41,471 bases of DNA from an uncultured Bacteroidales bacterium (GCA_902760345.1 CACWFY010000022.1:1-41471), one strand, 5' to 3'; counted from the stretch's first letter, positions 4,806 to 13,704 are shown. Notes: generated by a model not told the origin, from the letters alone. Program-made: numbers and translations.

Positions 4806-7532
4806 ATGAAACTACCAAGAATCAAGGATTATGAGGTGACCTCTATGGAGCAGATAGAGGTGAGCCTTCTCGTTGTGTGTCTGCTGTTGCATTTTGCTGC
4901 GTGGACAAGTATAACGGTAAATGGCGAGACAGTGTTTGAGGTGACGCCGTTCGCTTTTGGACCTGCGTTTATCTGTATGGCATTGCTGGTTTTCATATCG
5001 GCCATCTTGTCGAAGTTCGTTGGACGCTTCTCGGGCTTTACCACCGTGGTGTTTGTTCATATGGCGACACTGGCATATCTGGCCTACATGGCGGCAAAAA
5101 GGATGAGTGGCATAGCGGAAGGTATCAGGGTTTTTGGTAGTGCCTTTGGCGCAACAGAAGCAGCTACAAAGCATATATCAACGGGTGGCGTATGGATTTT
5201 TGCGGTCGTCCTGGCTATTGTATTGGGACTTTTCCTGTTAGCATCATGGGGAGTGTCGGCATACCGCTTGTCGAAGCGTCAACGCCAAGAATTGCGTAAT
5301 GGCTACCTATGGGGCATGGGTGCTTATCTGGTTATGGGTATCATCAGCCTGATAGTGATGGTGGCTTTGACAGACCATCTGAAGGCATCGCACTTTGGAG
5401 GAGGCATTGGCGGCATGTTGGGAGGAGCCTATACGGTAGGCATTTGTGGCATTGCCTTTTTTGTTATGCTGATGATGCTCATCGTTAATTTCTCTGTATG
5501 GCTGCTTTGCGAGGCGTTGCGTAGCAGCAACAAGCGGGCCATGATGATAGTGGCATACGTATTGGCGGTGCTGTTCTTCTTGTTTTTCCTGGGTGTTACC
5601 AGCGAGAAGTCGAAGTTGGCACTCTCGATGCCTTCATCCATTGACGATCTGGTACTCATGCTGAGTGAGTATGGTGCCAAGTGGGTTGGCATGAGTTTTG
5701 CCCAGCTGTGGCTATTGGCTATGAGTGTGACGTGTGTGATGAGAGGCATTTTCTTTACACGTCGCGATGAGACAAAAGACGAGGCCTCAGAAGAAGTGGC
5801 TGATGAGGAGGCTGTCGTTGAAGAAGAAAAGACTGAGGCCACAACATTGTTTGACGACGAGGAAGAGGAGAACCCGAACAAGAAGTATTACATCGGTGGT
5901 GGTGTGGCGGCTGCGGTGCTGTTGGCTGCCTTCCTGCTGTTCAAGAGTTGCAGTGGCGGTTCGCTGCTCCACGGCCAAAAGCCTTCGTGGGATAAGTTTG
6001 TGGTATCTGCCGACAGTAATGTGCCCCTCTACAAAGAGGCAGATGCCAGCAGTTCTGTACTGATGTTAGCCACAGAGAATATCGAATCTGACGCCATGGA
6101 TGTCTTCTACTGCTGGGAGGGCGAGGACGTAAAGCGAGGCTATAGCGTACATAAGTACGAATTCAGCAGTGGAATGATTTCGCCCGTCTTAGAGGAGACC
6201 GACGGGTGGTACAAGGTGCAAGTGAGTGACTATGGCATCATTCGTACGGAGGCCTGGGTACAGAAGCGATACTGTCGCGAGATAAAACCAACACCTGTTA
6301 CCCCCGAAGTGCTTGACAAGATAGGTTCGTCTGGCTGGAATCATTATCACATGGTAAAGGACGGCAAACTGAAGAATTTGGTGCTACATTTGGAGTTGAG
6401 CGAGATGGATGGCTACAGCTTTGAACTGGCCGAACTAATGGACGATGTGCTGGTAACCCCTGAGCAGCATTCAGTTTATTTGGGTGGCCAGGCGGAGGAT
6501 GTTTACCAGCTGAGTGCTGATGGCAACGGCTACAGGCTGACCTTCACGGAAGACCAGACGTCGAGTGACGAGCATATGACGCAGTTCTTCGATCCTCAGA
6601 AACTGACTGCCGAGCAGGTGCAGCAGCTATACAAGTCATTGGTCATGGAGAAACCTACCTATGAAACGGTATATTATTACTTCCCTGAAGTAAATGACAA
6701 TATGTTGTATGGTTTCTTCTATCGCCTGACAGACGACAATACCTCCACCTCACAGCTGGCGCTCAGTAGCGACGGCAATGAGGTTATTACTGACTACCGC
6801 GTGTTAGAAAGTGATGGCGACTGTATCTTGGAGGCGATGCTGGGCGAGAAGAGCGAAGCGACTGATATCAGGAGTAGCTTGAAAATTGTTATCCTCGATA
6901 TCAACGACTATGATGGTGACGGCAACAAGGAGTGTCTGATACAGGAAGACGGAGGAGGCAGCGCAGGCCCAGAGCCCCCATACATTGTCTATTACGACAG
7001 CGAAGCCCGCCAGTATCGTAAGACGGAGACGATTGATAACCTCGGACAGACTCCCGAGGTGGTCACAGAGAATGGCCAGACCAGTATACTCTTCCGTCGG
7101 GGTATCCAGTGGGTACGCTACGTCTTCGAGAACCATGCCGTCCGCGAAACAGAGAATGACCATAAAGATATGGGCGAGGCTCAGATGGCCGTCACCACCT
7201 CCATGCTGTTCAGGGAAGACGAGATTGACAGTAAAAAGGTTGAGTGCGACCTCGATGATGATGGCATCCCAGAGGTGCTGACCTTGAGTCACAACGACTC
7301 GCACGCCTCCAATTTCGGTAAGGACATGATGCTCGACAACATCACGTGGGGAAGAGACCAGAGCGAGACCTCTACTTATATGATGGGCGAGCGCTTTGTG
7401 GTACTGAAGTCAAAAACCAACAATGTCAGAGACTTGTTGATGGACTATTTCTACTACCGCTGGGACGGCACGAAATATGTTCCTTGGATGTGGAACGGTG
7501 ACAGTTTCATCTTAGTCCAAGAGCAGGACTAA
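4806..7532 (+). CDS. Large multi-pass membrane protein with SH3-like and extracytoplasmic C-terminal regions
   Basis: 908 residues, function unknown. The first 320 residues hold about eight membrane helices (for example LLVVCLLLHFAAWTSIT, FAVVLAIVLGLFLLASWGV and MMIVAYVLAVLFFLFFLGV). A very acidic linker follows (about 325-355, rich in Glu and Asp), then a final membrane helix (GGGVAAAVLLAAFLLF). The rest is predicted to be soluble. Residues about 395-500 resemble a bacterial SH3-like domain ('NVPLYKEADASSSVLML' and 'DGWYKVQV'). Near residue 700, 'ILDINDYDGDGNKECLI' and later 'CDLDDDGIPEVLTL' are calcium-binding-like DxDxDG turns of the FG-GAP/VCBS-like kind. It has its own promoter and converges with the CE2-like esterase gene. 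No substrate can be named. Confidence 0.7.
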   Translation: MKLPRIKDYEVTSMEQIEVSLLVVCLLLHFAAWTSITVNGETVFEVTPFAFGPAFICMALLVFISAILSKFVGRFSGFTTVVFVHMATLAYLAYMAAKRMSGIAEGIRVFGSAFGATEAATKHISTGGVWIFAVVLAIVLGLFLLASWGVSAYRLSKRQRQELRNGYLWGMGAYLVMGIISLIVMVALTDHLKASHFGGGIGGMLGGAYTVGICGIAFFVMLMMLIVNFSVWLLCEALRSSNKRAMMIVAYVLAVLFFLFFLGVTSEKSKLALSMPSSIDDLVLMLSEYGAKWVGMSFAQLWLLAMSVTCVMRGIFFTRRDETKDEASEEVADEEAVVEEEKTEATTLFDDEEEENPNKKYYIGGGVAAAVLLAAFLLFKSCSGGSLLHGQKPSWDKFVVSADSNVPLYKEADASSSVLMLATENIESDAMDVFYCWEGEDVKRGYSVHKYEFSSGMISPVLEETDGWYKVQVSDYGIIRTEAWVQKRYCREIKPTPVTPEVLDKIGSSGWNHYHMVKDGKLKNLVLHLELSEMDGYSFELAELMDDVLVTPEQHSVYLGGQAEDVYQLSADGNGYRLTFTEDQTSSDEHMTQFFDPQKLTAEQVQQLYKSLVMEKPTYETVYYYFPEVNDNMLYGFFYRLTDDNTSTSQLALSSDGNEVITDYRVLESDGDCILEAMLGEKSEATDIRSSLKIVILDINDYDGDGNKECLIQEDGGGSAGPEPPYIVYYDSEARQYRKTETIDNLGQTPEVVTENGQTSILFRRGIQWVRYVFENHAVRETENDHKDMGEAQMAVTTSMLFREDEIDSKKVECDLDDDGIPEVLTLSHNDSHASNFGKDMMLDNITWGRDQSETSTYMMGERFVVLKSKTNNVRDLLMDYFYYRWDGTKYVPWMWNGDSFILVQEQD

Positions 7533-7566
7533 GAGACAACAAGGAATGACACTTGTTTCGTAGAAG

Positions 7567-8664
7567 TTACCACTGCATCAGCTGGCGCAGGAAGGGGATG
7601 AGCTCGTCGGCCATCTTCTGATGTTGCTGGAGGGAAGGGTGCCATGAGGCACCAAAGCCCAGGGAACCGTTCTGGGGCGTGAAGTCGAAGCGGTAGACCT
7701 CATGGTCGCCCTTTTGGTGAGCCTCATCAACGACTTCGTTCATGATGGTCTTTGCAATGCCGAGCTCCTTGCCGTTTAGCATGGAGCCACAGAGCAGGAC
7801 TATCTTGGCGTTGGGATTGTGCTGGCGTACTTGTTTCAGGAACTTCTTATAGGCGGCTTTCAGCAGGGTGACGTCATAGTTGTTGGTCGACAGGTCGTTG
7901 GTGCCCAGATTGATGCACACGAGTTGAGGCTGATAGCGGTTGAAGTCCCAGCGCTCAGAGCGGTCGTAGAGATTGGTATACTCGTATTCGGTAGTCATCA
8001 CATTCTCTGGCGTTCCCTCCTTGGGTCCACCATAGCTGCGATAGACGCCAATGCCAGAGCGTGCCACCACATGAGCCTGAGCCTGCAGGGCGCGGGTAGT
8101 GAGTTGGGCATAGGTGAAAAAGTGGTTCTCCGTCTCGTACTCAAAGGGATCGGGGGCCATTGTGCTCTCGTTGCCATAGCCACAGGTGATGCTGTTGCCG
8201 ATAAACTCAATCATACGCTCAGACAGGTCAGGAGGAGGTAGCAAATGGGCACCCTCGTCGAGCACGAGTCCCCAGAAGCTGGGCTTAAGTTCGTAGCCTT
8301 CAACGACATACATCAGGCGGCACAGGTGTTCGCCTTGCGGCAAGGCTGTCGCAATGGTCACGACGGAGTCGCGCTGGCCCATCAGCGAAACCTTGAAGGG
8401 TTCGGCATCATCGATCTGAGCCATATAATAGCCGCTATGAGGTTTGGCAACGAGTTTGAGCGACGTGCCCGTAAAGCGCGCCGTAATCTGGGTACCAGGA
8501 TAGGTGAAGCGTGGACGTTCAGGGTTGTCGAAGCAGATGCGTCCGACGTACTGGATGTTCTGGTCGGTAGGTTTAATGACTGTCCCTTTCAGGGGAAGGG
8601 TGGTGCTGGCCTGTAGGCCAATTGTCAATAACGTAACAAAAACAGCTATGATTGTTCGTTTCAT
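7567..8664 (-). CDS. SGNH/GDSL hydrolase, carbohydrate esterase family 2-like
   Basis: 365 residues with a signal peptide (MKRTIIAVFVTLLTIGLQAS). The N-terminal 130 residues are a beta-sandwich-like region ('VGRICFDNPERPRFTYPGTQ'), as in two-domain CE2 acetyl-xylan esterases. The C-terminal half is an SGNH hydrolase: block I FIGNSITCGYGNE carries the nucleophile Ser, block III is INLGTND, and WHPSLQQHQKMADEL near the C-terminus carries the catalytic His. Overall length and domain order fit CE2. The likely role is removal of acetyl groups from plant polysaccharides outside the cytoplasm, in keeping with the uronate and rhamnose operons nearby. A -7 box at 8690-8697 (minus strand TAATTTTG) lies 25 bases upstream. 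Confidence 0.8.
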   Translation of the reverse strand: MKRTIIAVFVTLLTIGLQASTTLPLKGTVIKPTDQNIQYVGRICFDNPERPRFTYPGTQITARFTGTSLKLVAKPHSGYYMAQIDDAEPFKVSLMGQRDSVVTIATALPQGEHLCRLMYVVEGYELKPSFWGLVLDEGAHLLPPPDLSERMIEFIGNSITCGYGNESTMAPDPFEYETENHFFTYAQLTTRALQAQAHVVARSGIGVYRSYGGPKEGTPENVMTTEYEYTNLYDRSERWDFNRYQPQLVCINLGTNDLSTNNYDVTLLKAAYKKFLKQVRQHNPNAKIVLLCGSMLNGKELGIAKTIMNEVVDEAHQKGDHEVYRFDFTPQNGSLGFGASWHPSLQQHQKMADELIPFLRQLMQW

Positions 8665-8689
8665 AAGAAGGTTTTTATAATTCTGTGTG

Positions 8690-8697
8690 CAAAATTA
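8690..8697 (-). promoter_or_regulatory. Promoter -7 box of the CE2-like esterase
   Basis: The minus strand reads TAATTTTG, 25 bases upstream of the ATG at 8664. Confidence 0.6.
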
Positions 8698-8702
8698 AGA
8701 AA

Positions 8703-8767
8703 TAATTATGAATTATGATTGCAACGCCACACTTTTCTTTAGAAAAGAATTATGAATTATGAATTAT
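8703..8767. repeat. AATTATG short tandem repeats between the esterase and ruvB promoters
   Basis: AATTATG-type 7-mers recur in two clusters, at 8703-8717 and 8748-8767, in the divergent intergenic region. They are degenerate and A/T rich, like the other short spacer repeats in this window. Confidence 0.6.
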
Positions 8768-8771
8768 TTCG

Positions 8772-8779
8772 TACCTTTG
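8772..8779 (+). promoter_or_regulatory. ruvB promoter -7 box, possibly giving a leaderless mRNA
   Basis: TACCTTTG ends only five bases before the ATG at 8785. A start site at the usual distance would fall on or next to that ATG. The longer frame beginning at 8752 would start upstream of the promoter and is rejected. Confidence 0.7.
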
Positions 8780-8784
8780 CAGGC

Positions 8785-9819
8785 ATGAACGACGATTTTG
8801 ACATCAGACAAGAGCAGTTGACATCGAGCGAGAAGGAGTTCGAGAATGCCCTGCGTCCGTTGGCTTTCCACGATTTCAGTGGTCAGCAGCAGGTTGTAGA
8901 GAATCTGGAAGTGTTCGTCGAAGCTGCCAAGTATCGTGGTGAACCGCTGGACCACGTGTTGCTGCATGGCCCTCCAGGACTGGGAAAGACCACGCTGTCG
9001 AACATCATTGCCAACGAGTTGGGCGTGGGCTTTAAGATCACCTCAGGGCCTGTGCTTGACAAGCCGGGCGACCTGGCAGGAATCCTGACATCGCTGGAGA
9101 AAAACGACGTGCTGTTCATTGACGAGATACACCGTCTGTCGCCTGTCGTCGAGGAGTATCTCTACTCGGCGATGGAGGACTACCGTATTGACATCATGAT
9201 AGACAAAGGTCCGTCGGCACGCTCGATACAGATAGATCTCAACCCGTTTACGCTGGTGGGTGCCACGACGCGTAGTGGACTACTGACGGCACCGCTGCGT
9301 GCCCGTTTCGGCATCAATATGCATCTGCAATACTACGATCCGGAGACCTTGCAGCGCATCATAGAGCGCTCGGCAGGCATCCTGCGTGTACCTATCACGA
9401 CTGATGCCTCGTTGGAGATAGCCCGCCGTTCGCGTGGAACGCCCCGTATTGCCAATGCCCTGTTGCGCCGAGTGCGCGACTTTGCTCAGGTGAAGGGTAC
9501 AGGCCGGATAGACACTGCTATTACGAAGGTGGCGCTGACTGCCCTGAACATCGACCAGTATGGACTGGACGAGATAGATAACCGCATACTGTTGACCATC
9601 ATCGACAAGTTCCGTGGTGGTCCAGTAGGTATCACGACGATTGCCACCGCCATTGGCGAGGATGCCGGTACGGTAGAGGAGGTCTACGAGCCGTTCCTCA
9701 TCATGGAGGGATTCATTAAGCGTACGCCCCGTGGCCGTATGGCTACAGAGTTGGCCTACAAGCACTTCGGGCGCAATCCGTATAGTGGAAACATCATGGA
9801 ACCAACACTCTTTGAGTAG
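8785..9819 (+). CDS. ruvB: Holliday junction branch migration ATPase RuvB
   Basis: 344 residues, the usual RuvB length. It starts [11 protein letters not shown], followed by the family segment '[20 protein letters not shown]'. Walker A is [13 protein letters not shown], Walker B is [11 protein letters not shown], sensor I is GATTRSG, and the C-terminal winged-helix domain ends '[20 protein letters not shown]'. RuvB is the hexameric motor that, with RuvA, drives branch migration of Holliday junctions before RuvC cleavage. The neighbouring genes are other housekeeping functions. The start at 8785 is set by the promoter just upstream and by the family N-terminus. Confidence 0.97.
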   Translation: MNDDFDIRQEQLTSSEKEFENALRPLAFHDFSGQQQVVENLEVFVEAAKYRGEPLDHVLLHGPPGLGKTTLSNIIANELGVGFKITSGPVLDKPGDLAGILTSLEKNDVLFIDEIHRLSPVVEEYLYSAMEDYRIDIMIDKGPSARSIQIDLNPFTLVGATTRSGLLTAPLRARFGINMHLQYYDPETLQRIIERSAGILRVPITTDASLEIARRSRGTPRIANALLRRVRDFAQVKGTGRIDTAITKVALTALNIDQYGLDEIDNRILLTIIDKFRGGPVGITTIATAIGEDAGTVEEVYEPFLIMEGFIKRTPRGRMATELAYKHFGRNPYSGNIMEPTLFE

Positions 9820-9850
9820 GTGAGAGGGTGAGAAAGTGAGTAGGTGAGAA
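9817..9850. repeat. GTGAG-type short repeats in the ruvB-coaD spacer
   Basis: A run of degenerate units (AGGTGAGA, GGGTGAGA, AAGTGAGT, AGGTGAGA), mostly 8-bp, begins at the ruvB stop codon and ends just before the coaD start. No known signal matches it. Confidence 0.65.
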
Positions 9851-9854
9851 AATT

Positions 9855-10316
9855 ATGAGGACAGGAATATTTGTGGGGAGCTTTAATCCGTTTACGGTGG
9901 GGCATGACTCGATTGTGAGACGTGCTTTGCCGCTGTTTGACCGTCTGGTCATTGGCGTGGTGGGCGACCAGGTGCATAAGCCTGATATGCCCAGTGCCGA
10001 GGAGCGCATCAAGGCTATCAGCGACCTCTATCGGGATGAGCCTCGCATAAAGGTGAAACCTTATTATGGACTTGCCGTAGATTTTGCCAAAGCGGAAAAA
10101 GCCCATTTCATCGTAAAAGGGGTGCGCTCAGTGAAGGACTTTGAGTATGAGCGCGAGCAGGCAGATATCAATCGACAGTTGGCAGGCGTAGAGACCATCC
10201 TGCTCTATGCAGAGCCCCAACTCTCATCTATTTCATCGACGATGGTGCGCGAGTTGCAGCACTTTGGCGTGGATGTGAGTGTGTATTTACCCAATAAGCC
10301 TAATAAGTCCTATTAG
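9855..10316 (+). CDS. coaD: Phosphopantetheine adenylyltransferase
   Basis: 153 residues, typical for CoaD, which makes dephospho-CoA from phosphopantetheine and ATP. The N-terminus has the nucleotidyltransferase signature GSFNPFTVGH with the T-x-G-H type motif. The central 'KGVRSVKDFEYEREQADINRQL' and the C-terminal 'SSISSTMVRELQHFG' match the family's adenylate- and pantetheine-binding segments. The last residues (PNKPNKSY) are encoded by 9-bp degenerate repeats that continue into the spacer before ybeY. It is 36 bases downstream of ruvB and probably cotranscribed. Confidence 0.95.
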   Translation: MRTGIFVGSFNPFTVGHDSIVRRALPLFDRLVIGVVGDQVHKPDMPSAEERIKAISDLYRDEPRIKVKPYYGLAVDFAKAEKAHFIVKGVRSVKDFEYEREQADINRQLAGVETILLYAEPQLSSISSTMVRELQHFGVDVSVYLPNKPNKSY

Positions 10317-10320
10317 CCCT
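10290..10320. repeat. 9-bp degenerate repeats at the coaD-ybeY junction
   Basis: Units CCCAATAAG, CCTAATAAG and TCCTATTAG follow each other, cover the coaD C-terminus and stop, and run to the ybeY start at 10321. The same unit type encodes part of the helicase tail at about 12991-13058. Confidence 0.65.
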
Positions 10321-10731
10321 ATGATAACTTATTCAACAGAAAACGTTAAGTTCCCAAACATCAAGCGGCGAGAGACCACAGCATGGATACGTCGTGTGGC
10401 GGCCACCTATGGCAAACGCGTTGGTGAGGTAGGCTATTTGTTTTGTGACGACGAGCATATCCTGGCAGTTAACCGCGAATACTTGGGACATGACTACTAT
10501 ACCGACATTATCACCTTCGACTATGATGAGGGTGACATTATCAATGGAGACCTGGTGATTTCATTAGACACGATACGCAGTAATGCCGAACTCTTCAAAA
10601 AGGATTATGACGAAGAGTTGCACCGCGTCATCATTCATGGTATCCTGCACCTTTGCGGACTCAACGACAAAGGACCTGGCGAGCGCGAACAGATGGAGGC
10701 TGCCGAGAATGCTGCGTTAGCCCTGCGTTAA
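10321..10731 (+). CDS. ybeY: Endoribonuclease YbeY (rRNA maturation factor)
   Basis: 136 residues. The metal-binding signature is HGILHLCGLND near residues 102-112, corresponding to H-G-x-L-H-L-x-G of YbeY. The upstream core 'LAVNREYLGHDYYTDIITFDY' and 'INGDLVISLDTI' are also typical. YbeY is a zinc-dependent RNase that acts in 16S rRNA 3'-end maturation and ribosome quality control. The start at 10321 follows the coaD stop by four bases, whereas the longer frame from 10279 would overlap coaD and has no family support. Its 3' end overlaps the convergent LOG gene by 15 bases. Confidence 0.93.
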   Translation: MITYSTENVKFPNIKRRETTAWIRRVAATYGKRVGEVGYLFCDDEHILAVNREYLGHDYYTDIITFDYDEGDIINGDLVISLDTIRSNAELFKKDYDEELHRVIIHGILHLCGLNDKGPGEREQMEAAENAALALR

Positions 10732-11253
10732 AATTGCCGCGATTTCATCGAGATTGTCGGCTACACAGATGTAGTCGCGCCAAAGGCTGCGCACCATTCC
10801 TTGCTGTTGCAAATCGTCGAGCATGGCGATGGTAGAATTCCAGAACCCGTTGATATTATAGAGGATGACCCGCTTGTGGTGATAGCCAATAGTATAGGAT
10901 GCTGCAACGGTAAATACTTCATCGAGGGTGCCCACGCCACCAGGCAAGGCAATGAAGACATCGCTTAGGTCGAGCATCAGCTGCTTTCGCTCGCTAAGGT
11001 TGTTGCAAGTCTTCACCACATCATTGTATTGTGACGTACGTCCTGTCGCTTCCACAATGCTTGGCACTACGCCAAGGGTCTTGCCGCCAGCAGCCTTCAC
11101 AGCCTTGGCTATACACTCCATCAGTCCTTGATTGACGCCACCAAACACCAACTCATGGCTGTTCGTCGCCAGCCATCGTCCCACCTCTTCTGTAGCACGG
11201 AAGAATGCTGGGTCAATATTGGCATTCGCAGAACAAAATACACATATTTTCAT
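10717..11253 (-). CDS. LOG-family nucleotide phosphoribohydrolase-like protein (TIGR00730)
   Basis: 178 residues with the start at 11253 (MKICVFCSANANIDPAF). It is a Rossmann-like LOG family member: the GGVNQGLMECIAKA segment binds phosphate, and the signature PGGVGTLDE near residues 99-107 carries the catalytic Glu. Proteins of this group cleave nucleoside 5'-monophosphates to base and ribose 5-phosphate. They include cytokinin-activating enzymes, but the physiological substrate in this bacterium is unknown. It converges on ybeY (15-bp overlap) and is divergent from the DEAD-box helicase, with only 61 bases between the two start codons. Confidence 0.88.
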   Translation of the reverse strand: MKICVFCSANANIDPAFFRATEEVGRWLATNSHELVFGGVNQGLMECIAKAVKAAGGKTLGVVPSIVEATGRTSQYNDVVKTCNNLSERKQLMLDLSDVFIALPGGVGTLDEVFTVAASYTIGYHHKRVILYNINGFWNSTIAMLDDLQQQGMVRSLWRDYICVADNLDEIAAILTQG

Positions 11254-11261
11254 AATTGGTG

Positions 11262-11269
11262 CAAATATA
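11262..11269 (-). promoter_or_regulatory. Promoter -7 box of the LOG-family gene
   Basis: The minus strand reads TATATTTG eight bases before the ATG at 11253, so the leader is very short or absent. It overlaps the promoter region of the divergent helicase gene. Confidence 0.65.
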
Positions 11270-11282
11270 CAAAAATATTTTG

Positions 11283-11290
11283 TACCTTTG
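11283..11290 (+). promoter_or_regulatory. Promoter -7 box of the DEAD-box helicase
   Basis: TACCTTTG lies 24 bases before the proposed TTG start at 11315 and downstream of every in-frame ATG that precedes the conserved Q-motif. Confidence 0.7.
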
Positions 11291-11314
11291 CACACGAATT
11301 ATAATTTTTTTGAT

Positions 11315-13189
11315 TTGAAGACATTTGAAGAACTTGGTGTCAGCGAAGGGATTCGCCGAGCCATTGAGGAGATGGGTTTTGTACAGCCCATGCCTGTACA
11401 GGAGGAAGTAATACCTTATTTATTAGGCAACAAAAACGACGTGATAGCACTGGCCCAGACGGGTACAGGCAAGACGGCGGCATTTGGTATACCCGTTTTG
11501 CAGCGGATAGCTGAAATGCCCAGACCCCAATTGGGAGAGATAGGGCGCGGACTGCCCCTTGCCCTTGTCTTGGCTCCTACGCGTGAGTTGTGTCTGCAGA
11601 TTGCTGACGATTTGCGCGACTTTGCCAAATACCTGGATGGTATCCACATCGAGGCCGTCTATGGTGGAGCGTCGATAGAACAGCAGATACGGTCGTTAAG
11701 AAAAGGTGTGCAGATTGTCGTTGCTACCCCCGGTCGACTGATTGACCTGATGAAGCGTGGTGTCGCCAAGTTGGACGACGTATATAACGTGGTGCTCGAC
11801 GAGGCCGACGAGATGCTGAACATGGGTTTTCAGGAGAGCATCAACGAAATACTGGAGAATGTTCCTGCAGAGCGTAACACGCTGCTTTTCTCGGCGACGA
11901 TGAGCAAGGATATAGAGCGTATCGCCAAGGGATACCTGCACGACTACAAGGAGATTGTGGTGGGAAGCCGCAATGAGGGTGCCGAGCACGTGAACCATAT
12001 CTACTATATGGTGAATGCCAAGGACAAGTATCTGGCGCTAAAGCGTATCGTGGACTACAACCCACGCATCTTCGCCATCATATTCTGCCGTACAAAGATT
12101 GAGACGCAGGAGGTGGCCGACAAACTGATCAAAGATGGCTACAATGCAGAGTCGTTGCATGGCGACCTTTCGCAGCAGCAGCGCGACCTGACCATGCAGA
12201 AGTTCCGCCAGCATACCGTTCAGCTGTTGGTGGCTACCGACGTAGCAGCACGTGGACTGGATGTGGACGATCTGACACACGTCATCAACTACGGACTGCC
12301 TGACGATATTGAGAACTACACGCACCGCTCTGGCCGTACAGGTCGCGCAGGCAAGAAGGGTACAAGCATTTGTATTGTGCATAGTCGTGAGAAGTTCAAG
12401 ATTCGCAATATCGAAAAGGAGATTGGCAAGGAGTTTGAAAAGGGCGTGATTCCTTCAGCAGAAGAAATCTGCAAGAAGCAGCTCTATAAGGTGATGGACC
12501 AGATTGTGAAGTCTGACGTCGACGAAGAGCAGATTGCGCCCTTCATGCAGGACATCAGCCGCTACTTTGAATATATTGACAAGGACGACCTGATTAAGAA
12601 GATCGTCTCGCTGGAGTTTGGCAAGTTCCTGACCTACTATGCTGATGCACCAGAAATTGAGGAGGTCAGAGGTAAGAAGGAAGAGGTAAGAAGCAAGAAG
12701 GGCGAAAGCAGGGGTAAGAAGGCGGCTACGCCGACCTCTGAGGGCTATACCAAGCTGTTTATCAACTTGGGCAAAAAGGACGGCTTCTATCCTGGTGAGC
12801 TGATGCAGTTTCTCAACAAGCATGTACGTGGACACGTCAGCGTAGGCCACATCGACCTGTTGACCACTATGTCGTACTTTGAAGTTCCTGAGGAAGATGC
12901 CGACCGTGTCATCAAATATGTTAACGGCCAGCAATACAAAGGACGCGACGTACGCTGCAATGATGCTGCTGAAGGTGGCAATAAGACAAGGCCCAATGGG
13001 GCAAATAGGGCTAATAAGGCTAATAAGGCCAATGGGGCCAATAGGACTAATAAGCCCAAAGAACATAAGACCTACAAGAAAGACGAGTGGATGCAGTTCA
13101 TGAATCCCAAGAGCATGAAACTAAAAGGTGAAATTCCAGACTTCAGCGAAGAAGGCTGGGCCATCCGCAAACCTCGGAAGAAGAAATAA
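11315..13189 (+). CDS. DEAD-box RNA helicase with DbpA-type RNA-binding domain (TTG start)
   Basis: 624 residues if started at TTG 11315, which gives M-KTFEELGVSEGIRRAI, the family N-terminus. No ATG or GTG lies between the promoter and this point in frame. The core has the Q-motif (near residue 25), AQTGTGKT (Walker A), PTRELCLQ, VLDEADEMLNMGF, the SAT motif and HRSGRTGRAGKKG. A charged linker rich in KK/EE follows, then a DbpA/CsdA-like RNA-binding domain (YTKLFINLGKKDGFYPGELM, about 485-560). The tail contains Asn-Lys-Ala repeats (NKANKANGANRTNK) encoded by 9-bp DNA repeats, and a basic C-terminus. Probable roles are ribosome assembly or RNA remodelling. It is divergent from the LOG gene and ends at a bidirectional terminator. 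Confidence 0.92.
   Translation: MKTFEELGVSEGIRRAIEEMGFVQPMPVQEEVIPYLLGNKNDVIALAQTGTGKTAAFGIPVLQRIAEMPRPQLGEIGRGLPLALVLAPTRELCLQIADDLRDFAKYLDGIHIEAVYGGASIEQQIRSLRKGVQIVVATPGRLIDLMKRGVAKLDDVYNVVLDEADEMLNMGFQESINEILENVPAERNTLLFSATMSKDIERIAKGYLHDYKEIVVGSRNEGAEHVNHIYYMVNAKDKYLALKRIVDYNPRIFAIIFCRTKIETQEVADKLIKDGYNAESLHGDLSQQQRDLTMQKFRQHTVQLLVATDVAARGLDVDDLTHVINYGLPDDIENYTHRSGRTGRAGKKGTSICIVHSREKFKIRNIEKEIGKEFEKGVIPSAEEICKKQLYKVMDQIVKSDVDEEQIAPFMQDISRYFEYIDKDDLIKKIVSLEFGKFLTYYADAPEIEEVRGKKEEVRSKKGESRGKKAATPTSEGYTKLFINLGKKDGFYPGELMQFLNKHVRGHVSVGHIDLLTTMSYFEVPEEDADRVIKYVNGQQYKGRDVRCNDAAEGGNKTRPNGANRANKANKANGANRTNKPKEHKTYKKDEWMQFMNPKSMKLKGEIPDFSEEGWAIRKPRKKK
12991..13058. repeat. 9-bp degenerate repeats encoding the helicase tail
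   Basis: About seven units of GCTAATAAG type (for example GGCTAATAAGGCTAATAAGG) encode the N-(K/R/G)-A repeats of the DEAD-box protein tail. They are the reading-frame counterpart of the coaD-ybeY junction repeats. Confidence 0.7.
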
Positions 13190-13191
13190 AA

Positions 13192-13219
13192 AATACCTCC
13201 AAGCAGTCTTGGAGGTATT
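13192..13219. terminator. Bidirectional intrinsic terminator between the helicase and lipoprotein genes
   Basis: AATACCTCCAAG (13192-13203) and CTTGGAGGTATT (13208-13219) are perfect complements with a four-base loop. An A-rich run precedes and a T-rich run follows, so it can serve both convergent genes. Confidence 0.9.
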
Positions 13220-13235
13220 CTTTTATCATTAAGCT

Positions 13236-13673
13236 TTATTTTGAAAATGAGATGGTACCAACATCAGAAGTGTCGCCATTCTTGGTTTTGGTAATCTTAA
13301 TATAACCTTCGAATCCCTCTCCACTTGTGAAAGCTTCCATATACTTCTTGTAAGCATTAAGCACCTTGCTGTCAGAAGGAGTTGTTCCACCATCTACCAT
13401 ACTTTGCAAATTACTATCACCCTGCTTAATAGCGTCAAAAAATGCAAGTAAAGTCTGTTGTTGCTCTTGTGTGAGCAAGGCTATAGTAGCAACATCGGCA
13501 TATGCAGACATAGCTCTGTCCTGAAATTTCAAAGAACTAGAGAAATCTTCTCTCGTATAGGTCACTCTCTCAATACTACCAGGAACGGTTGTTTCCTCTT
13601 TAGAGCATGACTGCACACACAAACTCATTACTGCCACCAGCAGCATGAGCATCATGGAATGAATTTTCTTCAT
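13236..13673 (-). CDS. Small lipoprotein of unknown function
   Basis: 145 residues with a type II signal peptide: a hydrophobic stretch MLMLLVAVMSLCVQS followed by Cys at position 23 and SKEE. The mature part is mostly helical (AYADVATIALLTQEQQQTLLAFFDAIKQG, split by turns), with a short strand-rich C-terminus (YIKITKTKNGDTSDVGTISFSK). No family is recognised. It has its own promoter and shares a terminator with the convergent helicase gene. It is not part of the larger leftward operon, which ends upstream of it. Confidence 0.7.
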   Translation of the reverse strand: MKKIHSMMLMLLVAVMSLCVQSCSKEETTVPGSIERVTYTREDFSSSLKFQDRAMSAYADVATIALLTQEQQQTLLAFFDAIKQGDSNLQSMVDGGTTPSDSKVLNAYKKYMEAFTSGEGFEGYIKITKTKNGDTSDVGTISFSK

Positions 13674-13704
13674 AATTTACTGTTATTAAATATTAAAATC
13701 GGGG

